Source of the DNA: Azospirillum brasilense
GTDB taxonomy: Bacteria > Pseudomonadota > Alphaproteobacteria > Azospirillales > Azospirillaceae
DNA: 64,000 bases
Direction: 5' to 3'
Assembly: GCF_007827795.1 (NCBI RefSeq)
Contig: NZ_VITI01000011.1
Location: 62,001 to 126,000 of the forward strand
The notes below the pieces were generated by a model, which ran no database searches, had not been told where the DNA came from, and worked only from the letters and a program-made list of their open reading frames with translations. Shown here one piece after another: positions 26,741 through 37,660 of the stretch (positions are counted from its first letter, which is position 1; the number at the start of each line of letters is the position of its first letter). The position numbers and the translations under genes were made by a program.

Positions 26741-27496
26741 TCAGCGCGCCGCGGTCTTCTCGCTCACCACCCGCGGGGTGTCGATCATGTCGGCGACGAA
26801 CTCCGCCAGACAGCGGTAGCTGAGGTCCTTCAGGTGGAGGCCGTCGGTGCTCAGCACCTGATCGGCGGCGAAGTGCCGGCTTTCCAGCCACCAGGCCATG
26901 ATGCGGTAGCGATCAAGCACCGGCACGTCGAGTTCGCGGCCCAGCGCGACCACGGTGGACGCGTAGGCGGCGTAGGAGTCAACCTTGACTTCGCCGGGGA
27001 AGGACTGCGGGTTCATCAGGATGACGTCGGCGCCGGTCTTGCGGATTTGGGCGATGCCGTCGCGCAGGGTGGCGGCGAAGGCGTCGAGCGGTACCTTCTG
27101 GAAGCTGTCGTTGGTCCCGACCTGCCAGACCACGAGGTCCGGCTTGGCGGCCAGCACGTCCTTGCCGAAGCGGACGAGGTTGGCCCCCGCCGTTTCGCCG
27201 CCGACGCCCTTGTTCAGGACCTGGATGGCCGACGTGGCGTGACGCTGCTCCAGAATGGCGTCGAGCTGGGCGGGGTAGGTGGCGGTGATGGTGGTGGCCC
27301 CGACGCCTTCCGTGCTGGACGATCCCATCGCCACGACGGTCAGCGGCTGTCCGGCGGCCAGGGCGGCCCGGCTGTGCGTCAGTCCGGCGGCGGCTGAATT
27401 CGCACCGGGCGGGACCGGGCAAAGGGCTGACGCGGCCGCGGCACCGCTCCACAAGACCCAAGCGGCCAACACTCCGCCAAGCACCCGTCCCGTCAT
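26741..27496 (-). CDS. SGNH/GDSL-type hydrolase, exported
   Basis: A 251-residue secreted esterase-like protein. The signal peptide runs to about residue 24 (hydrophobic core VLGGVLAAWVLWSG). The blocks are GSSSTEG (nucleophile Ser), NKGVGGETA (oxyanion Gly), VGTNDS (oxyanion Asn) and STDGLHL (catalytic Asp-His). The ATG at 27496 is chosen because AGGGGAG precedes it; an in-frame ATG at 27547 would add a charged leader. Substrate unknown; acyl removal from a cell-envelope sugar or lipid is possible. Confidence 0.87.
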   Translation of the reverse strand: MTGRVLGGVLAAWVLWSGAAAASALCPVPPGANSAAAGLTHSRAALAAGQPLTVVAMGSSSTEGVGATTITATYPAQLDAILEQRHATSAIQVLNKGVGGETAGANLVRFGKDVLAAKPDLVVWQVGTNDSFQKVPLDAFAATLRDGIAQIRKTGADVILMNPQSFPGEVKVDSYAAYASTVVALGRELDVPVLDRYRIMAWWLESRHFAADQVLSTDGLHLKDLSYRCLAEFVADMIDTPRVVSEKTAAR

Positions 27497-27891
27497 GAGC
27501 CACGCTCCCCTGGTTCGCCTCGTCGAGGCGTTCTGTCTGGGAGCCATGGTCCGGTGATCATGGTTAATGCATCGCTAAGCGAGGGGGCGGCTAACCCCAT
27601 TTCGGTCCTCGTCAAAAGGGATGCTTTGCCGGGTTCGTCTGTATTCGGAATACGGACGAATGGGTGGGGCGCTGGCCATTCTGGTCACGTGGCTGCTGTC
27701 CGCCAACGTCGGGGCGTGGGGAGGTCCGGCGCGCGATCACCTGACAACGCAATCGCGAAACCAAGCCGCCGTTGTGCTGTTCAACAGGACGGATGCGGGT
27801 GCTTCAGCTGATCCAGCCCTCTCCCCAAGGGGGGAGAGGGGATGCCGATCGCGTCCGCTCGTCCATCCCGTCGCTTCGCGTGGTTGAAGGC
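27497..27891. other. 395-base non-coding stretch
   Basis: This lies between the divergent SGNH hydrolase and nitrilase-fold genes. Besides the hairpin repeat at 27818-27841, I see no conserved gene. A small open frame from 27621 runs through the repeat and is not convincing. The first 150 bases are less GC-rich and may hold the promoters of both genes. Confidence 0.5.
27818..27841. repeat. Single-hairpin copy of the CCCTCTCC repeat
   Basis: CCCTCTCCCC (27818-27827) pairs with GGGGAGAGGG (27832-27841). It is 50 bases upstream of the nitrilase-fold gene, so it would fall in that gene's 5' leader if transcription starts further upstream. That is unlike the other copies, which follow genes. Confidence 0.7.
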
Positions 27892-29385
27892 ATGCAACTG
27901 GCTGATCTGTTCGTTGCGCTGCGGCACCAACTGGATCGAGACCCGAAAGAGACCGAACGCGCCGCACAGCGCCTGGAATTCGCGCCGGACGATGCGGGCA
28001 GTGTGCTGCGTCGTCTGGCAGAGTTGTTGGAGGCTGACGACGGCGCCGATGCGCTCAAGTCTTGGGTCGACACGTCCGACGAGGGGATGCCGCTGGACCG
28101 GCGCGTGCTGGCGGCCCAGGCCATCGACCAATGGTTCGCGCCGCTGGCCTCGCGCTACCTGTCGCGACGCGCGCTGTCCGATGGTCATCTGCGGGCGCGG
28201 CAATGGTACAAGCGGCATGGGCGCCTCAACGGCGACGCCGCCGACGGCCAGCTCATCCTGCGGCCCGGCCTGTTCGACCGCTCGGTGAACATCCGGGAGG
28301 TCACGCCCCTGCGTGAAACCTTCGACGTGGCCGATCTGTTCCACACCCTGTTTCTGGTGCCGCCGACCCTCGCGGCGGAGTGCCCCCATGGGGAGGACGG
28401 CGAGCGGCCCGTCTCGCTGGCCTTCCATCGAATCGCCGAGGTCGCCGACCAGTGCCCCAGCGATCCCGACTGGGCGCCCGTCGTCGGCGTCGTCCCGCTC
28501 GCCCTCGCCGAGGACGACCTCGCCCTGCGGACCTTTTTCAAGGATGGCGCGGACTGGTACGCCGCCGTTCCCGGCGACCTCGGCGCCCGCGCGGCGGCGG
28601 CCATCGACGCCTTGGCTGCCGAAGGCGCAACCATCGTCGTCTTTCCCGAAGTGACCGCTGATCCCGCGACGCTCGACGCCATCAAGGCGGCGGTGCGGCG
28701 GCAGGCCGTGGACGGGCCGATCCGTTATGTCCTCGTCGGCGTCCGCCAGGACGGGGAGACGGATGCTAAGCCGCGCAGCATGGCGGTCCTGCTCGACCGG
28801 ACGGGAGCCGAGATTTTCCGCCAGACCAAGCTGCACTGCTGGGACCTCGACTCCGACCAGTGCCGCTCCTACGATGTGTGCGGCCCGGACGGGCGGCTGC
28901 TCGACGAAGCGAAGGAGTTCATCGCGCCGGGGGATGGCGTCACCATCGTCGAGTTGCCCAACATGGGCCGGCTGGCGGTGATGATCTGCGAGGATCTCGG
29001 GCGCGAGCGGCCGGCGGCGTGGCTGTGCCGGGCCAAGCTGCTGGACTGGATCGTCACCCCCGTCATGGACGCCGGCCTGACGGAGGAGCGGTGGCAGGCC
29101 CAGGCCGGCGACGAGTCCTCCCGCACCGGGTCCTGCCGGGTGGTGGTGGCGAACAGCATGTCCTTCTCGCACCGCTTCAACCGCGTCTGTGACGCCGACG
29201 GGGAAGAGGACAAGCGCATCACCGATTGCGGGGTGGCACTGTTCTTCCAGCCGCGCGCCGACCCGGCGCAATCCTCGCGCATCCGCCGGCTGTCGCTTCC
29301 CATCGACGCGCCGGAGCCCGGCTGCGTCGCGGCGCGCTGGGAACCGCAAAGCTGGCCGGAACTGAACACGGAGGGCTGTCCATGA
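27892..29385 (+). CDS. Nitrilase-fold (carbon-nitrogen hydrolase superfamily) protein with an unassigned N-terminal half
   Basis: A 497-residue protein. The C-terminal half (about residues 190-470) is a nitrilase fold with a complete triad: Glu253 (VVFPEV), Lys313 (FRQTKLHCWD) and Cys366 (VMICEDLG). The first 190 residues are helical and acidic, with an RQWYKRHGRL basic patch, and I recognise no domain in them. Typical nitrilases are 260-350 residues, so this is a large fusion. The start is the ATG at 27892; a GTG at 27880 is possible. It overlaps the winged-helix gene in an ATGA junction. It may hydrolyse an amide or act as a sensor; its substrate is unknown. Confidence 0.78.
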   Translation: MQLADLFVALRHQLDRDPKETERAAQRLEFAPDDAGSVLRRLAELLEADDGADALKSWVDTSDEGMPLDRRVLAAQAIDQWFAPLASRYLSRRALSDGHLRARQWYKRHGRLNGDAADGQLILRPGLFDRSVNIREVTPLRETFDVADLFHTLFLVPPTLAAECPHGEDGERPVSLAFHRIAEVADQCPSDPDWAPVVGVVPLALAEDDLALRTFFKDGADWYAAVPGDLGARAAAAIDALAAEGATIVVFPEVTADPATLDAIKAAVRRQAVDGPIRYVLVGVRQDGETDAKPRSMAVLLDRTGAEIFRQTKLHCWDLDSDQCRSYDVCGPDGRLLDEAKEFIAPGDGVTIVELPNMGRLAVMICEDLGRERPAAWLCRAKLLDWIVTPVMDAGLTEERWQAQAGDESSRTGSCRVVVANSMSFSHRFNRVCDADGEEDKRITDCGVALFFQPRADPAQSSRIRRLSLPIDAPEPGCVAARWEPQSWPELNTEGCP

Positions 29386-29885
29386 GCGGGGAGGCGTATC
29401 GGTCACTGGCCGATGGAATCCGGGACGCCGTCGAGGCCGGCCGCTGGGACGAGGCCGACGCGGACCTGGACACCCTGGCGGAAGAGGCGGCGCTGTGCCT
29501 CGTGCAGGATCGCACCGCCGACCTCGCCGCCCTGGCGCGGGAGGTTGCCCGTTGCCACACGGCGCTGGCCCTGCGCGAGGACCGCAGCCCCGAGGCAATG
29601 CATCGGCTGGGGCAACTCCGCGCCATCGCCGCGATGGTTGCCGCCGGCCGGGCAAATCGGCCCGCCCGCAGCGAGGCGGCACTCGCCCAGGCCGGAACGC
29701 CGACCGCGGCGGTGCTGCGCGCCCTGGCGGACGGAGCGAAATCGGGACCGGCGCTCGTCGAGGCGACGGGCCTGTCGCACGATACGGTGGCCCGCGCCCT
29801 GCCGGAACTGCGCGCCGCCGGGCTGGTCCGCTCCTGGCCGGCCGGGCGGCTGGTGATGAACGAGCGGACCGGCGCGGCGGGGTAG
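29382..29885 (+). CDS. Helical protein with C-terminal winged-helix-like domain
   Basis: A 167-residue protein coupled to the nitrilase-fold gene by ATGA. The first 100 residues are acidic and alanine-rich helices. The last 60 residues (TAAVLRALADGAKSGPALVEATGLSHDTVARALPELRAAGLVRSW) look like a MarR/ArsR-style winged helix with a wing and short tail. It might be a DNA-binding partner or regulator of the hydrolase. I do not recognise the family. It converges on the NAD synthetase gene with only 3 bases between stops. Confidence 0.75.
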   Translation: MSGEAYRSLADGIRDAVEAGRWDEADADLDTLAEEAALCLVQDRTADLAALAREVARCHTALALREDRSPEAMHRLGQLRAIAAMVAAGRANRPARSEAALAQAGTPTAAVLRALADGAKSGPALVEATGLSHDTVARALPELRAAGLVRSWPAGRLVMNERTGAAG

Positions 29886-29888
29886 CGG

Positions 29889-31952
<2,064 letters not shown>

Positions 31953-32066
31953 CGTGATCCTCTCCCAACCGGTCCTGCGGTAAAGCCCACAGGAGGGAAA
32001 CCGGCGGAGGCCGCCGGTTGTCTCGCCCGTCGCATTCTGGCGGTTGCCGGCGCGGTGCTCAACCCA

Positions 32067-32094
32067 TTGATCAGGGCCGATTGATCATGGCCGA
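32067..32094. repeat. 14-base tandem repeat
   Basis: TTGATCAGGGCCGA (32067-32080) is followed directly by TTGATCATGGCCGA (32081-32094), with one difference. It lies between the chemoreceptor stop and the NAD synthetase start on the minus strand. No function is evident. Confidence 0.6.
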
Positions 32095-32110
32095 TGGATT
32101 GAGGAAGGGA

Positions 32111-33805
32111 TCAGGCCGTCTTCACCTCGGCGATGAAGGCGTCGACGCTGCCCTTGAGGGCCACGGCGCGGCCGGCCACCTCGCGGGCGGATTGCAGAAC
32201 CTGCGCCGATCCGGCGGCGGTCGATTCGGAGGCGACGCGCAGCGTGCCGATGGTCCCGGTCACCTCCGCCGTGCCCTGCGCCGCCTGGACGGCGTTGCGC
32301 CCGATCTCGGCGGTGGCGGCACCCTGCTGCTCGACCGCGGCGGCGACGGCGGTGGCCATCTCGTTCAGGCGGAAGATGACCGTGGCGATCGTCTGGATGG
32401 CCGACACCGCGCCGCCGATGGTCTCCTGCATGGAGCCGACCTGGCTGCGGATCTCGTCGGTCGCCTGCGCCGTCTGGTTGGCGAGCTGCTTGACCTCGCT
32501 CGCCACCACGGCGAAGCCCTTGCCGGCCTCCCCGGCGCGGGCCGCCTCGATGGTCGCGTTCAGCGCCAGCAGGTTGGTCTGGCTGGCGATGCCCTGGATG
32601 AGGTCGATCACCTCGTTGATGCGCTGGCCGGATTCGGTCAGGGCGCCGACCCGCTCCTGGGCCTGCTGGGCCTGCCGAGTCGCCTCGTCGGCGAAGCCGC
32701 GCGCCTCGTTCATCTGGCGCGACACCTCCTGCACGGTGGCGGTCATCTCCTCCGTCGCGGCGGCGACCGTCTGGACGTTGGCGGCGGTCTGCTCGGCGGC
32801 CGCACCGACGACGGTCATCCGTTCCGACGCCTGCTCGGCTCCGGCGGACAGGGAGTTGGCGGTGGCCTCCAGCGCGGTGGCGGCGTCCTTCATCACGTGC
32901 AGGGCCTCGCCGACCTCGCGGTCGAAGCGCAGGATCGTCGCGCCGACCGCCTCGGCGCGGTCGAGCTTGTGCCGGGCCTCGGCCTCCTGCTCCGCCTGGA
33001 TGCGCTGGCGGTCGAGCGCGTTGTCCTTGAAGACGGCGAGCGCCCGCGCGATGTCGCCGACCTCGTCGCGGCGGTCGGCGCCGGTGATGACCACCGTCAG
33101 GTCGCCGCCGGACAGACGGCGCAGGCAGGACACCGCCTCCACGATGGGGCCGACGATGCCGCGCGCCGACAGCCAACGCCCGATCAGCCCGCTGGCGAGG
33201 ATGCCGAGCAGGGCGACCGCGGCGATCAGCCACGTGGTCCGGTCGGCCAGAGCCTCCGCCTCCTCGGAGATCCGCGCCGTCTTGGCGACGGTGAGGCCGT
33301 TGTAGTCCTGGACGGCCCGGATCAGCGCCTCGACCTGCTCCTGGCTGCCGGAGACGTTGTTCAGCACCTCGCGCCGGGCGTAGGTGATGCCCATGTCGGC
33401 GTGCTTCTTCGCCGCCGCCACCGTGGCGTCCAGGCTGCCGACATAGGCGGCGTATTTGCTTTCGATGCCGTCCAGCAGCGGACGCTGCTGCGCGTCGGCG
33501 GCGGCGCGGGCGTGCTCCAGATGGGCGCGGACCTCGGCCTTGCGGTCGGCGACGACGGCCTCGATGGTGGCGACGCTGGCCGGGTTGGCGCCCATCTGAT
33601 ACTCGGCGCGGCTCAGCTCGACCAGATAGCGGTTCAGCCGGGCGCCCTGCGTCGCCTCGCGGCCCGCCTCCTCGACCCGGTTCAACTCCCCGCCGAGCGT
33701 GGCGAGGCCGTAGCCGCTGACCAGGGCGGTGGACACCGAAACGGTGCCCAGCACCACCACGATGCCGAGAATCTTCCCGGCGATGCGCACATTCTTCAAC
33801 TGCAT
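32111..33805 (-). CDS. Methyl-accepting chemotaxis protein
   Basis: A 564-residue membrane chemoreceptor. The first membrane helix is about residues 10-30 and the periplasmic four-helix-bundle-type sensor about 31-190, with a second helix near 191-212. A HAMP linker follows. The cytoplasmic signalling domain has its hairpin tip in [31 protein letters not shown]-type sequence. It ends without an NWETF-like pentapeptide, so it has no tethered methylation site. The ligand is not predictable. Confidence 0.95.
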   Translation of the reverse strand: MQLKNVRIAGKILGIVVVLGTVSVSTALVSGYGLATLGGELNRVEEAGREATQGARLNRYLVELSRAEYQMGANPASVATIEAVVADRKAEVRAHLEHARAAADAQQRPLLDGIESKYAAYVGSLDATVAAAKKHADMGITYARREVLNNVSGSQEQVEALIRAVQDYNGLTVAKTARISEEAEALADRTTWLIAAVALLGILASGLIGRWLSARGIVGPIVEAVSCLRRLSGGDLTVVITGADRRDEVGDIARALAVFKDNALDRQRIQAEQEAEARHKLDRAEAVGATILRFDREVGEALHVMKDAATALEATANSLSAGAEQASERMTVVGAAAEQTAANVQTVAAATEEMTATVQEVSRQMNEARGFADEATRQAQQAQERVGALTESGQRINEVIDLIQGIASQTNLLALNATIEAARAGEAGKGFAVVASEVKQLANQTAQATDEIRSQVGSMQETIGGAVSAIQTIATVIFRLNEMATAVAAAVEQQGAATAEIGRNAVQAAQGTAEVTGTIGTLRVASESTAAGSAQVLQSAREVAGRAVALKGSVDAFIAEVKTA

Positions 33806-33835
33806 GTCGGCCTCGGGCGGCGCCCTGTTTGGGTG

Positions 33836-34822
33836 TTAACGCGCTAAATCGATGCGGTGGATGGTGGAGCCGGCCTGGGTACCGGCGTCGCTGTCTGCGG
33901 CGCGGACGGCCCAGGCGGCGATCGCCAGATCCTGGATGCCCATGCCGGTGGAATCGAAGACGGTGATCTCGTCCGCGCTGGCGCGGCGGGGCGCCTTGCC
34001 CTCCAGCACGTCGCACAGCGTGCCGCGGATGGACTCGCGGGTCAGGCCGTGCGCGACGGCGTGCTGGCATTCGCCGAGTGCGGCGGCCTGCGCCCAGTCG
34101 TCCACCCAGACGGCGGCGTTGAGGAGGATCGCCGGGTCCAGCTCCTGCTTGCCGGCGGTGTCGGCGCCCATGGCGCAAATGTGCATGCCGGGGCGGACCC
34201 AGCCGGCCTGGACCACCGGCTCCCGCGCCGTCGTCAGGGTGACGAGCACGTCGGCGTTGCGCGCCGCGGTCTCGGCGTCCACGACCTCGACGGGCAGCGG
34301 TCCGGCGAAGGAGGCGGCCAGTTCCTCGGCCCGCGCGCGGTCGCGGTTGGCCACCAGGATGCGGTCGAAGTCGCGGACCAGAAGCGCCGCCTCCAGATGG
34401 TGCGCCGCCTGCCCGCCGGTGCCGATCAGGGCGAGCACCCGCGCGTCGGGCCGGGCCAGCTCGCGGATGCCGATGGCGCAGGCGGCGGCGGTGCGCAGCC
34501 CGGTCAGGTGGTTGGAGCTGACCAGCGCCGTCGGGCAGCCGGTCTCCGGGTCGGTCAGCACGGTGGTGGACTGGTGGTTGGTCAGGCCGCGGGCGCGGTT
34601 GCCCGTCCAGTAGCCGCCGATCTTCAGCCCGAGCAGCCCGATGGCGAGGTCGCCGCCGGCCTTGATGCCGTAGACGTCCGGCCCCGGCAGCAGCCGCTCG
34701 CGCACCACTGGGAAATTGCGGGCCTGCCCGCGGGACACCTCGCGGAAGGCCATGTCCATGGCCTCGATCGCGTCGGCGGGGGACACCAGACGGCGGGCGG
34801 CGGTTTCATCGATGACGATCAT
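33836..34822 (-). CDS. Ornithine cyclodeaminase/mu-crystallin family protein
   Basis: A 328-residue NAD(P)-dependent enzyme of the OCD family, with a nucleotide-binding region around ALIGTGGQAAHHLEA and the family's GLRTAAACAIG and GADTAGKQELD segments. Members include ornithine cyclodeaminase, pyrroline-2-carboxylate or alanine reductases and ectoine-breakdown proteins, so the reaction cannot be fixed. The ATG at 34822 overlaps the hydrolase stop by 4 bases. It is the last gene of the operon with an arylformamidase-like hydrolase and a NitT/TauT importer, suggesting an amine or amino acid derivative. Confidence 0.87.
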   Translation of the reverse strand: MIVIDETAARRLVSPADAIEAMDMAFREVSRGQARNFPVVRERLLPGPDVYGIKAGGDLAIGLLGLKIGGYWTGNRARGLTNHQSTTVLTDPETGCPTALVSSNHLTGLRTAAACAIGIRELARPDARVLALIGTGGQAAHHLEAALLVRDFDRILVANRDRARAEELAASFAGPLPVEVVDAETAARNADVLVTLTTAREPVVQAGWVRPGMHICAMGADTAGKQELDPAILLNAAVWVDDWAQAAALGECQHAVAHGLTRESIRGTLCDVLEGKAPRRASADEITVFDSTGMGIQDLAIAAWAVRAADSDAGTQAGSTIHRIDLAR

Positions 34823-35667
34823 GCTTGCACTCCAGCCGCATCCAGCACCAGACGCGCCAGCGCGTCGTCCGGCGTTTCCATCCGTGCCATAATCGAGAAG
34901 TGATCCTCCCCGGCCAGCGTGTGATAGGCGCAGCGCGACCCGCGGCCCCGGCACAGCGTGGCGAAGTCGCGCGACTGGGCGATCCAGGCGGGCGTCTCCG
35001 CCGAACCGACGACGACCGTCAGGGCCGTGGCGGTGAGCGGCGGGTGGCGCATCGGGCTGACCCCGTCGACCATTTCCGGGCGCAGCCCGATGGTCTCGTT
35101 GACGGTGATGTCCAGCACCGGCGCCAGCTCGTAGATGCCGCTGATCAGGACGGCGGCCTTGATGGCGCCGTCCTCCAGCCGGTTGGCCCCGGCGTCGTCG
35201 GCCAGCGCCATGGCGATCAGATGCGCCCCGGCGGAATGGCCCGACACGGTGAGGCGGTCGGGGTCGCCGCCGAGCGACGCCGCGTTGCGGTGAATCCAGC
35301 GCAGCCCCTCGCGGGTGCGCCGCGCGATCTCCGGCAGGGTCGCCGCCGGGCACAGGTCGTAGTTCATGACCACGGTCGTGACGCCGCGCGGCACCAGCGC
35401 GTCGGCGACGTAGCTGTAGTCGGCCTTGTCCCGCCCGCGCCAGTAGCCGCCGTGCAGGAAGACGTGCAGCGGGGCGCCGGGCGCGGCCGCCGGAAACACG
35501 TCGAGCGTGGACAGCGGGCTGTCGCCATAGGCGATGTCGTACCGCGCGGCGCGGCGCTCGCGGGCGGCGCGGCTCAGCGCGGCGGCGCGCTCGGCGTGGC
35601 GCGCGAAGTCGGGGACGGAATGGCGGGGGTTGTACTGCCACTCGTGATCGTCACGGACGACTGACAC
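34819..35667 (-). CDS. Alpha/beta hydrolase, arylformamidase-like
   Basis: A 282-residue esterase/amidase fold with the HGGYW oxyanion motif, the nucleophile in SGHSAGAHL and a C-terminal His in AGEDHFSIM. The HGGYWRGRDKADYSYVADALV and YDLCPAATLPEI segments are close to kynurenine formamidase-type enzymes. The GTG start at 35667 has a full AGGAGG seven bases upstream. It may release formate or an acyl group from an N-acyl compound that the importer brings in; the substrate is inferred. Confidence 0.85.
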   Translation of the reverse strand: MSVVRDDHEWQYNPRHSVPDFARHAERAAALSRAARERRAARYDIAYGDSPLSTLDVFPAAAPGAPLHVFLHGGYWRGRDKADYSYVADALVPRGVTTVVMNYDLCPAATLPEIARRTREGLRWIHRNAASLGGDPDRLTVSGHSAGAHLIAMALADDAGANRLEDGAIKAAVLISGIYELAPVLDITVNETIGLRPEMVDGVSPMRHPPLTATALTVVVGSAETPAWIAQSRDFATLCRGRGSRCAYHTLAGEDHFSIMARMETPDDALARLVLDAAGVQA

Positions 35668-35702
35668 GATGGGACCTCCTGGGTTCCGGAGAAGGGGGAT
35701 GC

Positions 35703-36473
35703 TCAGACCAGATCCATCAGCTGGGTCCACAGCTGGTGCCGCTTGGCGACGTATTCCGGCGTGTCGCGCAGCGCCTCGCCCAGGCTGGCGCGCGGGCGCG
35801 GGATGTCGATCGGTACGATCTCGCGGATGCGGCCGGGGCGGGGCGACATGACCACCACCCGGTCGGCGAGGCAGACGGCCTCGTCCACGCTGTGGGTGAC
35901 GAAGAGGATCGTCTTGCCCATGCGCTCGGTCAGGCCGAGCATCTCGTTCTGCAAAATCTCGCGGGTCAGCGCGTCGAGCGCGCCGAACGGCTCGTCCAGC
36001 AGCATGATCTCCGGCTCGATCGCCAGGGCGCGGGCGATGCCGACGCGCTGCTGCATCCCGCCGGAGAGCTGGTGCGGGAAGCGGTCGCCGAAGCCCTTCA
36101 GCCCGACGGTGGCGAGCACGCGCTCCGTGGTCTCGCCCTGGCGGTTCGGGGGGATGCCCTTGGCCTCCAGCGCGAAGCCGATGTTCTGGGCGGCGGTCAG
36201 CCAGGGCAGCAGGCCGTACTGCTGGAAGACGAAGCCGCGGTCGTGGCCGGGGCCGGTGACCGGCTTGCCGTCGATGAGGATCTCGCCGCTGGTCGCCGTC
36301 TCCAAACCTTGGATGATGCGCAGCAGAGTGGTCTTGCCGCAGCCGCTGGGCCCGACGAAGGCGACGAACTCGCCCTCCTCCACGTCCAGGTCGACGCCGT
36401 CGAGCGCCGTCATCGACGGCCCTCCGGACACCGGGAAACGCTTGGTCAGGTTGCGGACGGACAGCTTGGGCAT
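35703..36473 (-). CDS. ABC transporter ATP-binding protein, NitT/TauT type (SsuB/TauB-like)
   Basis: A 256-residue ATPase with Walker A GPSGCGKTT, Q-loop FQQYGLLPW, signature LSGGMQQRVGIARAL, Walker B IMLLDEPFGALDALTRE and switch VTHSVDEAV. These are hallmarks of the nitrate/sulfonate/taurine importer class. It lies downstream of the binding protein with a palindromic repeat in the gap, and upstream of the hydrolase. Confidence 0.94.
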   Translation of the reverse strand: MPKLSVRNLTKRFPVSGGPSMTALDGVDLDVEEGEFVAFVGPSGCGKTTLLRIIQGLETATSGEILIDGKPVTGPGHDRGFVFQQYGLLPWLTAAQNIGFALEAKGIPPNRQGETTERVLATVGLKGFGDRFPHQLSGGMQQRVGIARALAIEPEIMLLDEPFGALDALTREILQNEMLGLTERMGKTILFVTHSVDEAVCLADRVVVMSPRPGRIREIVPIDIPRPRASLGEALRDTPEYVAKRHQLWTQLMDLV

Positions 36474-36531
36474 GGGACGGCACCGGGTCTTGAAGCGGGA
36501 CGGCGGGCGGAATGTGGGAGGAAGCGGTCGG

Positions 36532-36597
36532 GGCTATCGCATTTGGCCTTGATAGCCCTCTCCCCGCAGGGGAGAGGGAACTCCAAATGCGATAGCC
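36532..36597. repeat. Nested palindromic repeat (outer 15-base arms plus CCCTCTCC hairpin)
   Basis: Outer arms GGCTATCGCATTTGG (36532-36546) and CCAAATGCGATAGCC (36583-36597) are perfectly complementary. Inside lies CCCTCTCC / GGAGAGGG (36557-36578). The outer arms match those of the copy at 2854-3013 (GGCGATGGCATTCG), showing a shared family with conserved ends. It lies between binding-protein stop and ATPase start. Confidence 0.85.
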
Positions 36598-36606
36598 TTG
36601 GGAGGA

Positions 36607-37611
36607 TTACGGCTGCTTGTAGGTGCCGATTTCCGCCAGCACTTCCTGGACGATGCTGGTGTCCAGCACCTTCTCGGCCGGGTGGACGGCCTTCTGCAGG
36701 CCGCCTTCGACGTTCAGCTCCTGCATGTACTTGGCCTGATCGGCGGTGACGGTGCCGTTCGGGTTCCAGATGCCGCCGACCTTGTAGAACTCGTAGAACT
36801 CGGCGAGCTGCTCGTCGTTGTAGTCGAAGTGCTTCTTCGCGACGTCCAGCGCGCCCTTCTCGTTGTCGAAGATCCAGCGGGTCGCCTCCAGCTCCGCCTT
36901 GACGAAGCGCTTCAGCACGTCGCGCTTCTTGGCGATGGTCTGGTCGTTCACGTCCCAGGGGGTCATCACGTAGTTGGGCAGCTTCTTGGAGACGACGAAC
37001 AGCACCTTGGCGTTCTTGTCGTGCGCGGCCTTCGGGTCGTAGTTGGAGACGGTCGCGTCGATGGTGCCGGTCAGGATGCCGTTGATGCGGGCCGAGGAGC
37101 CCTTCAGCGAAACCCACTGGACCGACTTGATCTGCTCCTCGGTCATGCCGGCCTGGCGCATCAGGGCGGTGATGACGACGTGCGGCAGCGAGCCGGGGGA
37201 GGAGATGCCGACCTTCTTGCCCGGCAGGTCGGTGACGTCCTTCACGCCTGACGCGGCGTTGGCGTAGAAGGCGTAATGCAGGCCGGTGTGGACGCCGCCG
37301 ATGGTCTTCAGCGTGCCGCCCTTGTCGGCCGCCGCCAGCGTCTCCGACATGCCGGCCTGGCTGATGTCCAGCTCCCCGGCGATCAGCGAGCGCACGGGGA
37401 TGGAGCTGTCGGCGATGTGCACCAGCTCCACCGTCAGGCCGTTCTTCTCGTAGAAGCCCTGGTCCTGCGCGACGAACTCGACGAGGTTCAGGAACATCTT
37501 GGCCGGCATGCCGATCTTCAGCGCGTCGGCGGCGAGCGCGGCGGTGCTCATCGCCACGGAGAAGGCACCCGCCAGCAGGGCGGCCTTCAGCGAACGGGAC
37601 ATCATGCTCAT
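36607..37611 (-). CDS. ABC transporter substrate-binding protein, NitT/TauT type
   Basis: A 334-residue periplasmic protein. The signal peptide is MSMMSRSLKAALLAGAFSVA and following, with cleavage after ALA near residue 27. An NMT1/THI5-like binding domain follows (DALKIGMPAKMFLNLVEFVAQDQGFYEKNGLTVELV). GGAAGAGGG precedes the start. It is the second gene after the permease, followed by the repeat at 36532-36597. The ligand could be an aromatic or sulfonated amine; it is not readable. Confidence 0.93.
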   Translation of the reverse strand: MSMMSRSLKAALLAGAFSVAMSTAALAADALKIGMPAKMFLNLVEFVAQDQGFYEKNGLTVELVHIADSSIPVRSLIAGELDISQAGMSETLAAADKGGTLKTIGGVHTGLHYAFYANAASGVKDVTDLPGKKVGISSPGSLPHVVITALMRQAGMTEEQIKSVQWVSLKGSSARINGILTGTIDATVSNYDPKAAHDKNAKVLFVVSKKLPNYVMTPWDVNDQTIAKKRDVLKRFVKAELEATRWIFDNEKGALDVAKKHFDYNDEQLAEFYEFYKVGGIWNPNGTVTADQAKYMQELNVEGGLQKAVHPAEKVLDTSIVQEVLAEIGTYKQP

Positions 37612-37660
37612 GATCCCTCTTCCTTCTTCAATCCGGTGTGGTGTTGGGGAGGCGGGCCGC

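Noticed and set aside
27621-27887. An 88-residue gene before the nitrilase-fold gene
   Set aside because: The frame runs through the hairpin repeat, has no ribosome site and resembles no family.
27892-29385. The nitrilase-fold gene as part of a reverse-transcriptase defence system
   Set aside because: Some defence-associated reverse transcriptases carry a nitrilase domain, but no reverse-transcriptase motif (YxDD) or neighbouring such gene is present here.
32067-32094. The 14-base tandem repeat as the beginning of a CRISPR array
   Set aside because: Two adjacent short copies without spacers do not make an array.
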